A DNA stretch of 34,840 nt, taken from assembly GCA_026982415.1 (NCBI GenBank), contig JALSHE010000006.1, forward strand, positions 1-34,840. Reading direction: 5' to 3'. The translations under genes and the position numbers were made by a program. This document shows positions 24,068 through 32,897 of the stretch, piece by piece; within the stretch, counting starts at the first letter, position 1, and the number at the start of each line of letters is the position of its first letter. The notes below the pieces were generated by a model. That model had not been told where the DNA came from. It did not search any database and saw only the letters and a program-made list of their open reading frames with translations. The DNA comes from Robiginitomaculum sp. GTDB taxonomy: Bacteria; Pseudomonadota; Alphaproteobacteria; Caulobacterales; Maricaulaceae.

Positions 24068-25522
24068 TTATTTTTCGTCCCTGAAATTACTGTCTGATTC
24101 CGAAGCTAGCCATATCAAAGTGGCGTAGGCAGCAACATTTTGTTGCATAGCTTTGGGATCAATTTTATCGAACGTATCATCTGGCGTATGGTGTAAATCA
24201 AAATAGTCTGTGCCGTCTTGGTTAAGGCGCACGGTCGGTACACCGGCTGCGTCGAGCGGTATTATGTCTGGCCCGCCATTAGTGTCGCCATCTTTGGGGA
24301 GAATACCTAAATATTTAAACTCCGCTGACATCGCCGCTATTCCGACTTTATTTGCGGGTGATTTACCCGCCTGAATACCGTATATTTTCCCCGCACCAAA
24401 ATCGGACTCGGTCGCCAGCACATGCTGCACCAATTCGTCCTTATGTGCCTCGGCATAGGCCCATGCCCCAACAAGTCCGACTTCTTCAGCACCAAACAAC
24501 ACCACACGAATAGTCCGCTTTGGCTTCAAACCTGATTCCATCAGGACTTGCGCCGCACCCATGACAATACCGACCCCGGCACCATCATCGACAGCACCCG
24601 TGCCCATATCCCAGCTATCCAAATGCGCGCCGATTAGGATGATTTCATCCGGTTTCTCAGTACCGCGAATTTCTGCCATAACATTGCCAGAAGTTTTTTC
24701 GCCGAGATCGCGCGTATTCAAGCGAAGTTTAATCTCTACGGCCTGATCCGTACCTTTTATTTGGGCAAATATACGGTCAAGCTGATCCGCATCGGGGCTG
24801 GACAAGGCGCCAATCGGGATTTTCTTGACATCCTCAGCATAACGCATTTGCCCGGTATGAGGAAAACGGTGGGAATCCGTCCCTACAGAGCGAATAAGCA
24901 CAGCCACAGCGCCGCGCTTGGCGGCCTCGGTAGCACCGCTCCTGCGTTTTTGATTGGCAGGGCCGTAACCCGCGCCGTCGCGGTGTTTCTCCATCCGTCC
25001 AGATATATAGGCGATTTTGCCGTCAAGACTGCCCATAGGCGCGGCTAAAAGCGCTTCATAATCTGCGAAATAAGCCACAGGCGCCTTGGTGCCAGCTTTG
25101 GGGGTTGCTACAGAACCACCAAGTGCCGTGACAACCAATCTTTGCGGATAAGGCTTGGTGATATGTGCCGTTTCAAGACCGCGTAACCAGCCCTTGACCG
25201 GAAATGGCTCTGTGCGAATGCGGGTAAAACCCAATTCCTTGAATTTATTGCGCGCCCATCGCCGCGCTTTTGCCTCTTGCGGCGTGCCAGCGAGACGCGG
25301 GCCAATTTCCGTGGTCAATGAACGGGTAATATCATATCCATAGCTACCATTAAGGGCTAAATCTGCCAAGATTTTAATTTCCGGGTTGGCGGATACGCCA
25401 GTCGTCACAGCTGGTTTGAGGACGACCTCTGAGTTTTTGCCCGCGTCCTTGGCATCGCAGCCCGCCAGCATTAGTGCCATTATTGAGGTTGTCATTAATA
25501 TTCGTTTTGAGACTAGAAACAT
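24068..25522 (-). CDS. M28-family zinc exopeptidase lipoprotein (carboxypeptidase Q-like)
   Basis: The 484-residue protein has a lipoprotein signal with lipobox LAGC (Cys22), so it is membrane-anchored and faces the periplasm. A PA-like insert (about 110-265) is followed by the M28 catalytic core: GAHLDSWDMGTGAVDDGAG (299-316; ligands His300 and Asp312), FGAEEVGL (general base Glu346, ligand Glu347) and a late DLHHTPDDTFD. The order and PGCP-like sequence around SGATEAAKRGAVAVLIRS suggest an aminopeptidase or dipeptidase similar to plasma glutamate carboxypeptidase. It is the first gene of a three-gene operon with M20 and NMO. AAGGG lies 7 bases before the ATG. The gene is divergent from another M28 gene at 25698. 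Confidence 0.93.
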   Translation of the reverse strand: MFLVSKRILMTTSIMALMLAGCDAKDAGKNSEVVLKPAVTTGVSANPEIKILADLALNGSYGYDITRSLTTEIGPRLAGTPQEAKARRWARNKFKELGFTRIRTEPFPVKGWLRGLETAHITKPYPQRLVVTALGGSVATPKAGTKAPVAYFADYEALLAAPMGSLDGKIAYISGRMEKHRDGAGYGPANQKRRSGATEAAKRGAVAVLIRSVGTDSHRFPHTGQMRYAEDVKKIPIGALSSPDADQLDRIFAQIKGTDQAVEIKLRLNTRDLGEKTSGNVMAEIRGTEKPDEIILIGAHLDSWDMGTGAVDDGAGVGIVMGAAQVLMESGLKPKRTIRVVLFGAEEVGLVGAWAYAEAHKDELVQHVLATESDFGAGKIYGIQAGKSPANKVGIAAMSAEFKYLGILPKDGDTNGGPDIIPLDAAGVPTVRLNQDGTDYFDLHHTPDDTFDKIDPKAMQQNVAAYATLIWLASESDSNFRDEK

Positions 25523-25697
25523 GTTTTGCCCTTTTGGATTTATATTGTGGTTACCAGCACCATAGCCATGAGCGCCTTTGCCGCAAGAAATAATTTAAAA
25601 ATAGCGATTCTTCGCATATGCGCAAATATCCCTATTGCCAAATGCGCCAAACAAAGGCAGTTTGCCGCAGGTTTAACAATTATATCCGGGGGATTAA

Positions 25698-27350
25698 ATG
25701 ACCATTTCAAAAACACTCTGCCTAGTAACTGCTGCTTTGGTGATAACCAATTGCGCACCATCAAAACCAGAAATGAAAACACAGGAAAAACCTACGATTT
25801 CTGCTGCGGATATTGGTAGACGTATTGAAACCTTGGCCGACGACCGTTTTGAAGGCCGCGCCCCCGGCACAAATGGCGGCCTGATGGCTTCTCAATATAT
25901 CGCCGATGAAATGAAAGCCGCTGACATTGCGCCTATGGGTATAGAGGGCACTTATTTCCAACCAATAACACTAACCGAAACAACGGTTAGTGATGGCTCG
26001 TATATGAAAATTGGCGCCACAAACTATACTGCGGGAAAGGATGCCGTGTATTGGACAAAGCATTACCAAGATTCCGTCACCGTATCAGATAGCGACCTAG
26101 TATTTGTTGGCTACGGCGTTGTTGCGCCAGAATATGGCTGGAACGATTATGCGGGTGTTGATGTAAAGGGTAAAACCGTGGTCATGTTGGTCAACGACCC
26201 TGGCTTTGCGACTAAAGACGAAAAATTGTTCAAGGGTAATGCCATGACTTATTATGGTCGCTGGACATATAAATTTGAAGAAGCAGGCCGCCAAGGCGCA
26301 GCAGGTGTATTGGTTATCCACGAAACCGAGCCAGCCAGCTATGGCTGGAATGTGGTATCTGGCGGCTGGACTGGCCCACAAATTGACCTGATACGTCCTG
26401 ACAAAGGCGCAAGCCGATCTACACTTGAAGGCTGGTTGACCATAGATTCGGCCAAAGACTTATTCAAAACCGCAAACCTTGATTTCGCCGCACTAAAGTC
26501 CGCAGCATCACAGAAAGGCTTTAAACCTGTCCCCATGGACGGGCTGAAATTAAATGCCCAGATTAACAACACTATTTCCACTGTAAAAAGCCGCAATGTG
26601 GTCGGCGTGGTCAAGGGGACAAAATATCCCGACGAATATGTGCTTTATATGGCGCATTGGGATCATAAGGGCATAAAAACCGTAGCCGAAGGCGAAGACG
26701 GTATTTATAATGGCGCCGTCGATAATGCCACTGGCACATCGGCCATATTGGAAATCGGTGAAGCCTTTGCCGTAGCCCCCGCTGAACGCTCAGTGCTTAT
26801 TGTTGCGGTGACCGCCGAAGAATCTGGCTTGCTCGGCTCCGCATATTACGGCGAAGACCCGATTGTGCCCCTCAATAAAACTGTGGCTGGCATTAATGTA
26901 GACGGCATGTTGCCGCTTGGTCGCACCAAAGATGTCGTGGTGGTTGGTTACGGTGCGTCAGAACTAGACGGGTTACTGGAAGCCGTGGTTAAACCGCGCG
27001 GCATGTATCTCATCCCTGATCCAAAGCCGGAAGCCGGATATTATTACCGCTCCGACCATATTAGTTTGGCGAAAAAAGGGGTGCCGTTCCTGTACGCAGA
27101 TGCGGGCATTGACCACGAAACCAAAGGTAAGGAATACGGCACATGGTTCGGAGATGACTATACGGCCAACCGCTACCACGCCCCATCTGATGAATATGAT
27201 AATAGCTGGGATTTGTCCGGCATTGAGCAAATGACGGAAATTTTCTATGAGCTTGGCAACGGTATAGCAAACAGCCGCGACTGGCCAAATTGGAACGAAA
27301 CCGCCGAGTTCCGTTCTTTGCGCGATGAAATGATGAAACAATCTGACTAG
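25698..27350 (+). CDS. M28-family zinc peptidase, probable lipoprotein
   Basis: The 550-residue protein contains a PA domain (about 95-290) inserted before an M28 catalytic core. Visible ligands and catalytic residues are MAHWDH (His320, Asp322), NGAVDNATG (Asp342), VTAEESGLLG (Glu374/Glu375) and a late SDHISLAKKG. This is the usual bacterial aminopeptidase layout with RFEGRAPGTNGG at 50-61. The N-terminus is a signal peptide ending VITNC at Cys19; Asn at -1 is unusual for a lipobox, so lipidation is likely but not certain. GGGGG stands before the ATG. It is divergent from the other M28 gene across 175 bases, so the two may be co-regulated. Substrates should be exogenous peptides. Confidence 0.93.
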   Translation: MTISKTLCLVTAALVITNCAPSKPEMKTQEKPTISAADIGRRIETLADDRFEGRAPGTNGGLMASQYIADEMKAADIAPMGIEGTYFQPITLTETTVSDGSYMKIGATNYTAGKDAVYWTKHYQDSVTVSDSDLVFVGYGVVAPEYGWNDYAGVDVKGKTVVMLVNDPGFATKDEKLFKGNAMTYYGRWTYKFEEAGRQGAAGVLVIHETEPASYGWNVVSGGWTGPQIDLIRPDKGASRSTLEGWLTIDSAKDLFKTANLDFAALKSAASQKGFKPVPMDGLKLNAQINNTISTVKSRNVVGVVKGTKYPDEYVLYMAHWDHKGIKTVAEGEDGIYNGAVDNATGTSAILEIGEAFAVAPAERSVLIVAVTAEESGLLGSAYYGEDPIVPLNKTVAGINVDGMLPLGRTKDVVVVGYGASELDGLLEAVVKPRGMYLIPDPKPEAGYYYRSDHISLAKKGVPFLYADAGIDHETKGKEYGTWFGDDYTANRYHAPSDEYDNSWDLSGIEQMTEIFYELGNGIANSRDWPNWNETAEFRSLRDEMMKQSD

Positions 27351-27371
27351 ATGCTAAACTAGGAGCTCGTG

Positions 27372-28100
27372 GTGCAAACCATAATTTGTATGAAATGGGG
27401 TACGCGCTACGGCTCTGAATATGTCAACCGTTTGTGGGCGGCTATCCAAAGACAAACCAACCGCCCTACCCGGCTGGTGTGTTTCACCGATGATACCACT
27501 GGAATAGATAAGGCCGTGCAGTGTGAAGACATTCCGGATATTAACTTACCGCCTGATTTAATCAATTTGCCATGGCGTAAATTGGTGATGTGGAAATACC
27601 CCCTCGCCGACCTTGAGGGCGATGTGCTTTTCCTTGATCTGGACTTGGTGGTCACTAATAATTTAGACGCCATGTTTGATTATGAGCCGGGTCGGTTTTG
27701 TGTCATCGAGAACTGGACGCAGATGGGGCAAAAAATTGGCAATACATCTGCATTTCGGTTCCCCGTGGGTAAATACACCCACATATTTAACCGCCTGCAA
27801 GAAGACCCGGCTAGCGTTTTGGATAAATACCGTATCGAGCAGCTATATATATCCCGCGAGATTGAAGACATGGTGTTTTGGCCCGCCGACTGGTGTGTCA
27901 GTTTTAAGCATAATTTAATGCCACCTTGGCCGCTCAATTTTTTCAAAGCACCGAAACTGCCCTCTGATACCCGTATTGTTGCCTTCACTGGAAAACCCGA
28001 TCAAGACGAAGCGGCGCGGGGTGAATGGCCAGTGACGAAATGGTACAAGAAAACCTATAAACATGTCCGCCCAACCGCGTGGATTGAGGAACATTGGTAA
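27372..28100 (+). CDS. GT-A type glycosyltransferase-like protein
   Basis: The roughly 242-residue soluble protein looks like a nucleotide-sugar-dependent glycosyltransferase. It has an N-terminal beta strand, a FTDD stretch near 40, the region LPWRKLVMWKYPL, and a GDVLFLDLDLVV motif (about 84-94) that supplies the DxD metal site. The TDD and DxD arrangement resembles family-8 or capsule-type transferases, but I cannot name the family with certainty. The start is one of two adjacent GTG codons; AGGAG at 27361-27365 gives 6-base spacing to the second, which I prefer. The next gene begins at TAATG over its stop, so the two are translated together. Confidence 0.72.
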   Translation: MQTIICMKWGTRYGSEYVNRLWAAIQRQTNRPTRLVCFTDDTTGIDKAVQCEDIPDINLPPDLINLPWRKLVMWKYPLADLEGDVLFLDLDLVVTNNLDAMFDYEPGRFCVIENWTQMGQKIGNTSAFRFPVGKYTHIFNRLQEDPASVLDKYRIEQLYISREIEDMVFWPADWCVSFKHNLMPPWPLNFFKAPKLPSDTRIVAFTGKPDQDEAARGEWPVTKWYKKTYKHVRPTAWIEEHW

Positions 28101-28909
28101 TGGAAATACCGACCATAGGCTTGGGCATATTAAGCTGGCGCGGCCATCGTTCCCTTGATGCCGCAATGACCAGCTACCAAGAAGCCGATTTTTTCAGCTT
28201 GTTTGATGAGGCAATGATTTTTCTCCCAGACCCGGACGAAGCAGTCCTTGATATTGCCAACAAATATCCCCTGCGCATAGAAACCGACCCGAACAATGCA
28301 GGGATTTTGGTCGGTATGGAAGAAATTGCTAAGCGTCTCAATACCGACTATATTTTCTTTACCGAAAATGATTGCCCCTTGCTGGAACCGCGTGATGAAG
28401 CCGAACGACAAATCAACAAAGCAAGAAACCTCCTCATGTCAGGCCAAGCCAAAATGGCGCGTATGCGCCATGTGAAGCATTACGGTGAAACTTTTAATAT
28501 CATTGATAAATATTACCGTTATTTTCCTACGCAAGACACGCTAGTAGCCAAATTACGCCAACTATTACGCCCCGAAAAGGCGCGGCGGTTGAGCGGTGCC
28601 GCCATATATGGCTCTAACACTCCAGCCCAAAAATTTCCCAAGGACATAACGGACGCAGGCGACGGTTTTTATTTGGTGGACGCCGCCGTCATGGCATGGA
28701 CAAACCAGTCAATACTGATTGAGCGTGATTTCTTTTTGAACACCATTATCCCCTATTGTAAATCAATCCCCTTAGGGCGCAATATCAATGGTTTCCGCTC
28801 CATAGAAATCGAGCTTAACCGCTCGAAATTTTGGACGAAATCAGGTTGGAAAATAGCTTGCGGCCCCGGCCTTTTAACCCACCAAAGAGCCAATGACAGA
28901 GGGTACTAA
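28100..28909 (+). CDS. Glycosyltransferase family 2-like protein
   Basis: The 269-residue protein starts with a GT-A-like strand, PTIGLGILSWRGHRSLDAAM, and has a central FFTENDCPLLEP motif (about 92-103) where an ENDCP replaces the usual DxD acidic triplet. Conserved MARMRHVK and GDGFYLVDAAVMAW stretches follow. It has no membrane helix or signal peptide. I recognise it as GT2-like only by overall pattern. Its ATG overlaps the previous gene's TAA (TAATG). Together the pair probably modifies a surface or lipid-linked glycan, but no other polysaccharide gene is nearby, so the substrate is open. Confidence 0.65.
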   Translation: MEIPTIGLGILSWRGHRSLDAAMTSYQEADFFSLFDEAMIFLPDPDEAVLDIANKYPLRIETDPNNAGILVGMEEIAKRLNTDYIFFTENDCPLLEPRDEAERQINKARNLLMSGQAKMARMRHVKHYGETFNIIDKYYRYFPTQDTLVAKLRQLLRPEKARRLSGAAIYGSNTPAQKFPKDITDAGDGFYLVDAAVMAWTNQSILIERDFFLNTIIPYCKSIPLGRNINGFRSIEIELNRSKFWTKSGWKIACGPGLLTHQRANDRGY

Positions 28910-29016
28910 AAGGGATATAAAACTTATTCCCCTGTTACGGGAAATTAATAAACCCGCCATAAAATATACTCTAACATAGCCACTTATACGCGGACAATTT
29001 ACCTAGGAAAAACGAC

Positions 29017-31614
29017 ATGGGGAAAAACAACATGGGAACCACTTTCAAAGCTATTCGGTACGGCGCATATTCAACCATCGCCGCTACGCTTGTACTCTCA
29101 ATGGGGTCGCAAGCCTTTGCCGACGGCCCAGCGGGCAGTAAACATGATAGTGCCGCCAAATTTCGCCAGCTCGGCCAAGAATTGCCGACCCCCAATGTCT
29201 ACCGCAACGCATCCGGTGCGCCGGGCGTCGCCTATTGGCAACAGCAAGCCGATTACAACATTGATGTCGCCATAGATGAAGACAAACGGCAGTTGATTGC
29301 TTCATCGGATATTACCTATCATAATAACTCTCCTGACACGCTGAAATATCTGTGGGTGCAGCTCGACCAAAACCGTTTCAAAGACGGCAGTATTGCCCGC
29401 ATGAGCGAAACGGCGGCCAATTCCGGTAGCCGCCGCGATAAAGCTGGCGCAGGCGATTCCCTTAGCTATAATGCCATGCGCCGCATTCAAGCCCTTGAAG
29501 ACACTGAATACGGGTTTGTCATCAAAGACGTCTCGGGCGCAGACGGCAAGCCCCTACCCTATATTATCAATGACACTATGATGCGCATTGATTTGCCCGT
29601 GCCACTAGTCCCGGGCGAACAGGTAGAGTTCTCGATTGCCTGGCAACAAAACATTCTCGACGAAGCCGCCGTCGGCGGGCGCGGCGGATATGAATATTTC
29701 CCCAAAACCGACACTTATCTATATTTTCTCGCCCAGTGGTTTCCCCGCATGGCCACCTATAGTGACTATGACGGCTGGCACAATAAGCAGTTTTTAGGTC
29801 GCGGTGAATTTACGCTGGAGTTTGGTGATTACGAAGTTAACATCACTGTGCCTTCCGACCACATTGTTACAGCTACGGGCGTCTTGCAAAACCCGACCAA
29901 AGTTCTAACCAAAACACAGCGCAAGCGCTTGGATCAGGCCTCGGCAACAAAGCAAGTTTTCATAGTCACACCAGAAGAGGCCCTGGAAAATGAGAAAAGC
30001 CGCGCCAAGGGCACTAAAACTTGGCGGTTTAAGGCAGAAAATGTCCGGGATTTTTCTTTCGCCAGCTCCCGCAAATTTATCTGGGACGCAAAGCTACACG
30101 AACAAGACAGCGAAACCATGCCCGTGGTTACGGCAATGTCTTTCTATCCTAATGAAGCCGAGCCGATTTGGTCAAAATACTCAACTGCATCGGTCATTCA
30201 CACCATGGATGTCTATAATCGTTTCACCTTCGCCTATCCTTACCCAGTTTCTATTTCTGTGAATACATGGGAACGGGGCGGTATGGAATACCCGATGATA
30301 ACCTTTAATGGTTACCGCCCGACCAAGGACGAAAAATCTGGTGAGATTACTTATTCCCGCAATATTAAACATGCGATGATCGGTGTGATCATTCACGAAG
30401 TTGGCCACAATTATTTCCCGATGATCGTCAATTCCGATGAACGCGAATGGACGTGGATGGACGAGGGCCTGAATACATTCCTCGAATATCTTACGGAATA
30501 TGAATGGGATAAAAACTTTAATATCCTTGGTGGGCAAACCAACCCTCTGGACGTTATCCCGAATTACATGAAAAGCTCAGGTCAAGTGCCGATTATGACC
30601 CAATCAGATTCGATTTTGCAATTCGGCCCTAATGCTTATTCCAAACCCGCCTCATCGCTTATTGTTTTGCGCGAAACAGTAATGGGCCGCGAGCTTTTTG
30701 ACCATGCCTTCAAAGAATACGCCCAGCGTTGGAAGTTTAAACGCCCGACCCCATCCGATTTCTTTCGCACTATGGAAGATGCTTCGGGTGTTGATTTAGA
30801 CTGGTTCTGGCGCGGCTGGTATTTTGGTACGGATTATGTGGATGTCGGTATTACGGGTATCCGTGAATATACCATTGCCGACCAAGACCCGGACGTGGAA
30901 TCTGAAAAAGAGCGCAAAGATTATTGGCGCGATAATCCAAAACCTATTTCCGAAATTCGTAATGAAGCCGAAGGCATTATTCCTTATGTGGAGCGCAATA
31001 AAGACCTCAAAGATTTGTACTACGAAAAAGACAAATTCACCGTTACCGATAAAGACCGGAACAGCCATAAGAAATTCCTCAAAGGCCTGAAAGCCTGGGA
31101 GAGAGACGTTTATGACCGCGCCGTGAAAGACGGACAATATATTTATTTCGTTGATTTTGAAAATGTCGGCGGATTGGTGACACCACTCCCACTCACCATT
31201 CATTACCGCAACGGTGAAACCGAAGAAATGATGATACCGGCTGAAATTTGGCGGCGCAATTCCGAGAACATCACGAAATTATTGGTACGTTCCAAGCGTA
31301 TAGAATCCATTGATCTCGACAACGCCCACCAAACCGCAGATGCAGATTTTGCTAATAATTCATTCCCGGCAAAAATCGCACAATCTCGTTTGGAGATTTA
31401 CAAAGGCAAGCGTAAAGGCCGCAGCTTGATGGCTGATATGTTGGTAGAATTAGACGGCGAAAACAAAGACAAACCGCACAGTGTTGACGAGAAAGACTTG
31501 CCGCTCAAAGCTAAGGACAAAACAGGTAATAGCAAAAAGCCGGACGATATTGACAATCTCTCCGACGAAGAAAAAAGCCTCCTTAAACGCCTTATGAAGC
31601 GCCTTTCGGAATAG
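29017..31614 (+). CDS. Exported M1-family metallopeptidase
   Basis: The 865-residue protein has a signal peptide (cleavage after AFA near residue 35) and an aminopeptidase-N-like domain. The zinc site HEVGH (460-464) is followed after 18 residues by the third ligand Glu483 in TWMDEGLN. The substrate-binding GxMEN loop is present in the variant form RGGMEYPMI. This variant and the length place it in the large exported bacterial M1 group, not the cytosolic PepN type. The C-terminal third (about 610-865) is a variable region with a highly charged Lys/Asp-rich tail. AGGA lies 8 bases before the ATG at 29017; a second ATG at 29032 is possible. It forms an operon with the DUF6702 gene 4 bases downstream. 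Confidence 0.92.
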   Translation: MGKNNMGTTFKAIRYGAYSTIAATLVLSMGSQAFADGPAGSKHDSAAKFRQLGQELPTPNVYRNASGAPGVAYWQQQADYNIDVAIDEDKRQLIASSDITYHNNSPDTLKYLWVQLDQNRFKDGSIARMSETAANSGSRRDKAGAGDSLSYNAMRRIQALEDTEYGFVIKDVSGADGKPLPYIINDTMMRIDLPVPLVPGEQVEFSIAWQQNILDEAAVGGRGGYEYFPKTDTYLYFLAQWFPRMATYSDYDGWHNKQFLGRGEFTLEFGDYEVNITVPSDHIVTATGVLQNPTKVLTKTQRKRLDQASATKQVFIVTPEEALENEKSRAKGTKTWRFKAENVRDFSFASSRKFIWDAKLHEQDSETMPVVTAMSFYPNEAEPIWSKYSTASVIHTMDVYNRFTFAYPYPVSISVNTWERGGMEYPMITFNGYRPTKDEKSGEITYSRNIKHAMIGVIIHEVGHNYFPMIVNSDEREWTWMDEGLNTFLEYLTEYEWDKNFNILGGQTNPLDVIPNYMKSSGQVPIMTQSDSILQFGPNAYSKPASSLIVLRETVMGRELFDHAFKEYAQRWKFKRPTPSDFFRTMEDASGVDLDWFWRGWYFGTDYVDVGITGIREYTIADQDPDVESEKERKDYWRDNPKPISEIRNEAEGIIPYVERNKDLKDLYYEKDKFTVTDKDRNSHKKFLKGLKAWERDVYDRAVKDGQYIYFVDFENVGGLVTPLPLTIHYRNGETEEMMIPAEIWRRNSENITKLLVRSKRIESIDLDNAHQTADADFANNSFPAKIAQSRLEIYKGKRKGRSLMADMLVELDGENKDKPHSVDEKDLPLKAKDKTGNSKKPDDIDNLSDEEKSLLKRLMKRLSE

Positions 31615-31618
31615 ATAT

Positions 31619-32128
31619 ATGTTAAACAGGCGGATATTGGGGCAAATATTATTCGGCGGCGCGGCTTGCACCGCCCTGCCTATACGTGTGTGGGCGCACC
31701 GCCAAAAACAGGCCATGAGCCATATTGAATGGAACGCCAGAACAAAAATGCTGGAGATTACTCATGATTTACATGCCCATGATGCGGCACTGGTTCTAGC
31801 CCGCCTTGGTCTCATCAGCACACCAGACATCACCAACCTGCGCGCGCGCGCCAGCCTGGCACTTTATGTTCAGAAAAACTTCAAGCTTACCACACTGGAC
31901 GGGCAAAACCTGGATCTCACAATTATTGGTGCAGAGGCGGGCGCAACCTATGCCCATGTCTATATGGAAGCCGGAATGGCCGAACCTCCATCCGGCCTAT
32001 TGATTACAAATACCATTCTGCAAGACGTTTTTGTCGACCAAATCAATCAGGTCAACATGGCTTTCGGCGACAATATCAAGTCTGTGATATTCACGGCTGG
32101 TGACGGGCAAAAGAAAATACTTGCTTAA
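31619..32128 (+). CDS. Exported DUF6702-like protein
   Basis: The 169-residue protein has a signal peptide (cleavage after VWA, residue 26). The mature part is a beta-rich domain beginning HRQKQAMSHIEWN, with HDLHAHDAAL and TLDGQNLDLTIIGAE stretches. I recognise this as the DUF6702 family, which I recall next to exported M1 peptidases in several phyla; its function is unknown to me. It begins four bases after the M1 stop, strongly suggesting co-expression and perhaps a partner or chaperone role for the peptidase. The repeated histidines (HDLHAHD) could bind metal. Confidence 0.7.
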   Translation: MLNRRILGQILFGGAACTALPIRVWAHRQKQAMSHIEWNARTKMLEITHDLHAHDAALVLARLGLISTPDITNLRARASLALYVQKNFKLTTLDGQNLDLTIIGAEAGATYAHVYMEAGMAEPPSGLLITNTILQDVFVDQINQVNMAFGDNIKSVIFTAGDGQKKILA

Positions 32129-32155
32129 GCGACAAAACACGTCGATATTTAGCCT

Positions 32156-32788
32156 ATGATTACGCTTCACCATTTGAATAATTCCCGCTCCCAACGTGTA
32201 CTGTGGTTGATGGAAGAGCTGGAGCTTGAATATAAAATCAAACATTACTCCCGCGACCCCAAAACTAGGCGGGCACCGCCCTCGCTAAAAACTGTGCATC
32301 CTCTGGGCCGCGCTCCTGTGATAGAACACGGCGATAACATTATCGCAGAGACGGGCGCGATTATAGAATACATTATCGAAGCCCGGGGAAATGGTCGGTT
32401 CATTCCCAAGGCCGGAACCCAAGAATATTATAATTACATCCACTTCCTGCATTACGGTGAAGGCTCGGCTATGTTTCCATTGCTGTTGTCTATGTATACT
32501 TCCTATCTCGGCGAAGCTGCTGCCCCTCTCGCACCCATTATCAGCGCCGAAATGAAAACCCATTTTGACTATATTGAATATCACCTGACCGCACACAAAT
32601 ATTTTGCCGGCGACGAACTGACGGGGGCAGATTTTCAAATGATTTTTCCGCTGGAAGCCGCAAAATCCCATGGTCGTCTACTCGGTTATACTGCTTGCAT
32701 AGAATTCGTAGATAAAATGCAAGCCCGTCCGGCCTATTTGCGCGCCTTAAAAAAGGGTGGACATTATGACTACGGACCCCGTGTGTAG
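32156..32788 (+). CDS. Glutathione S-transferase family protein
   Basis: The 210-residue cytosolic protein has the two-domain GST layout. The thioredoxin-like N-domain (1-80) carries LHHLNNSRSQRVLWLMEEL, the cis-proline segment GRAPVIE and the glutathione-binding ETGAIIEYI. The helical C-domain has FAGDELTGADFQMIFPLE, the usual N-capping box. The active-site position is Asn8/Ser10, as in many bacterial GSTs. It conjugates or reduces electrophiles with glutathione. It starts 27 bases after the DUF6702 stop and may be in the same transcript, but functional linkage to the peptidase is doubtful. Confidence 0.93.
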   Translation: MITLHHLNNSRSQRVLWLMEELELEYKIKHYSRDPKTRRAPPSLKTVHPLGRAPVIEHGDNIIAETGAIIEYIIEARGNGRFIPKAGTQEYYNYIHFLHYGEGSAMFPLLLSMYTSYLGEAAAPLAPIISAEMKTHFDYIEYHLTAHKYFAGDELTGADFQMIFPLEAAKSHGRLLGYTACIEFVDKMQARPAYLRALKKGGHYDYGPRV

Positions 32789-32809
32789 GTCAGAATATAA
32801 CGTCGATTT

Positions 32810-32826
32810 AACTATAATTAATAGTT
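32810..32826. promoter_or_regulatory. Inverted repeat upstream of pckA, weak operator candidate
   Basis: AACTAT and ATAGTT form a 6-base inverted repeat around a 5-base centre, 71 bases before the pckA start in AT-rich DNA. It is short enough to occur by chance. pckA is normally controlled by carbon source, so a regulatory site is expected somewhere in 32789-32897. Confidence 0.25.
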
Positions 32827-32897
32827 CCAATTTGAAATAAACTTGGTATGTAAGCGCCAAATTAGTCGAATCCTTTTTTCGGCAAGTCTCAAAATGA

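Noticed and set aside
25613-25622. Palindrome CGCATATGCG between the divergent M28 genes
   Set aside because: Ten bases of symmetry are expected by chance in a window of this size.
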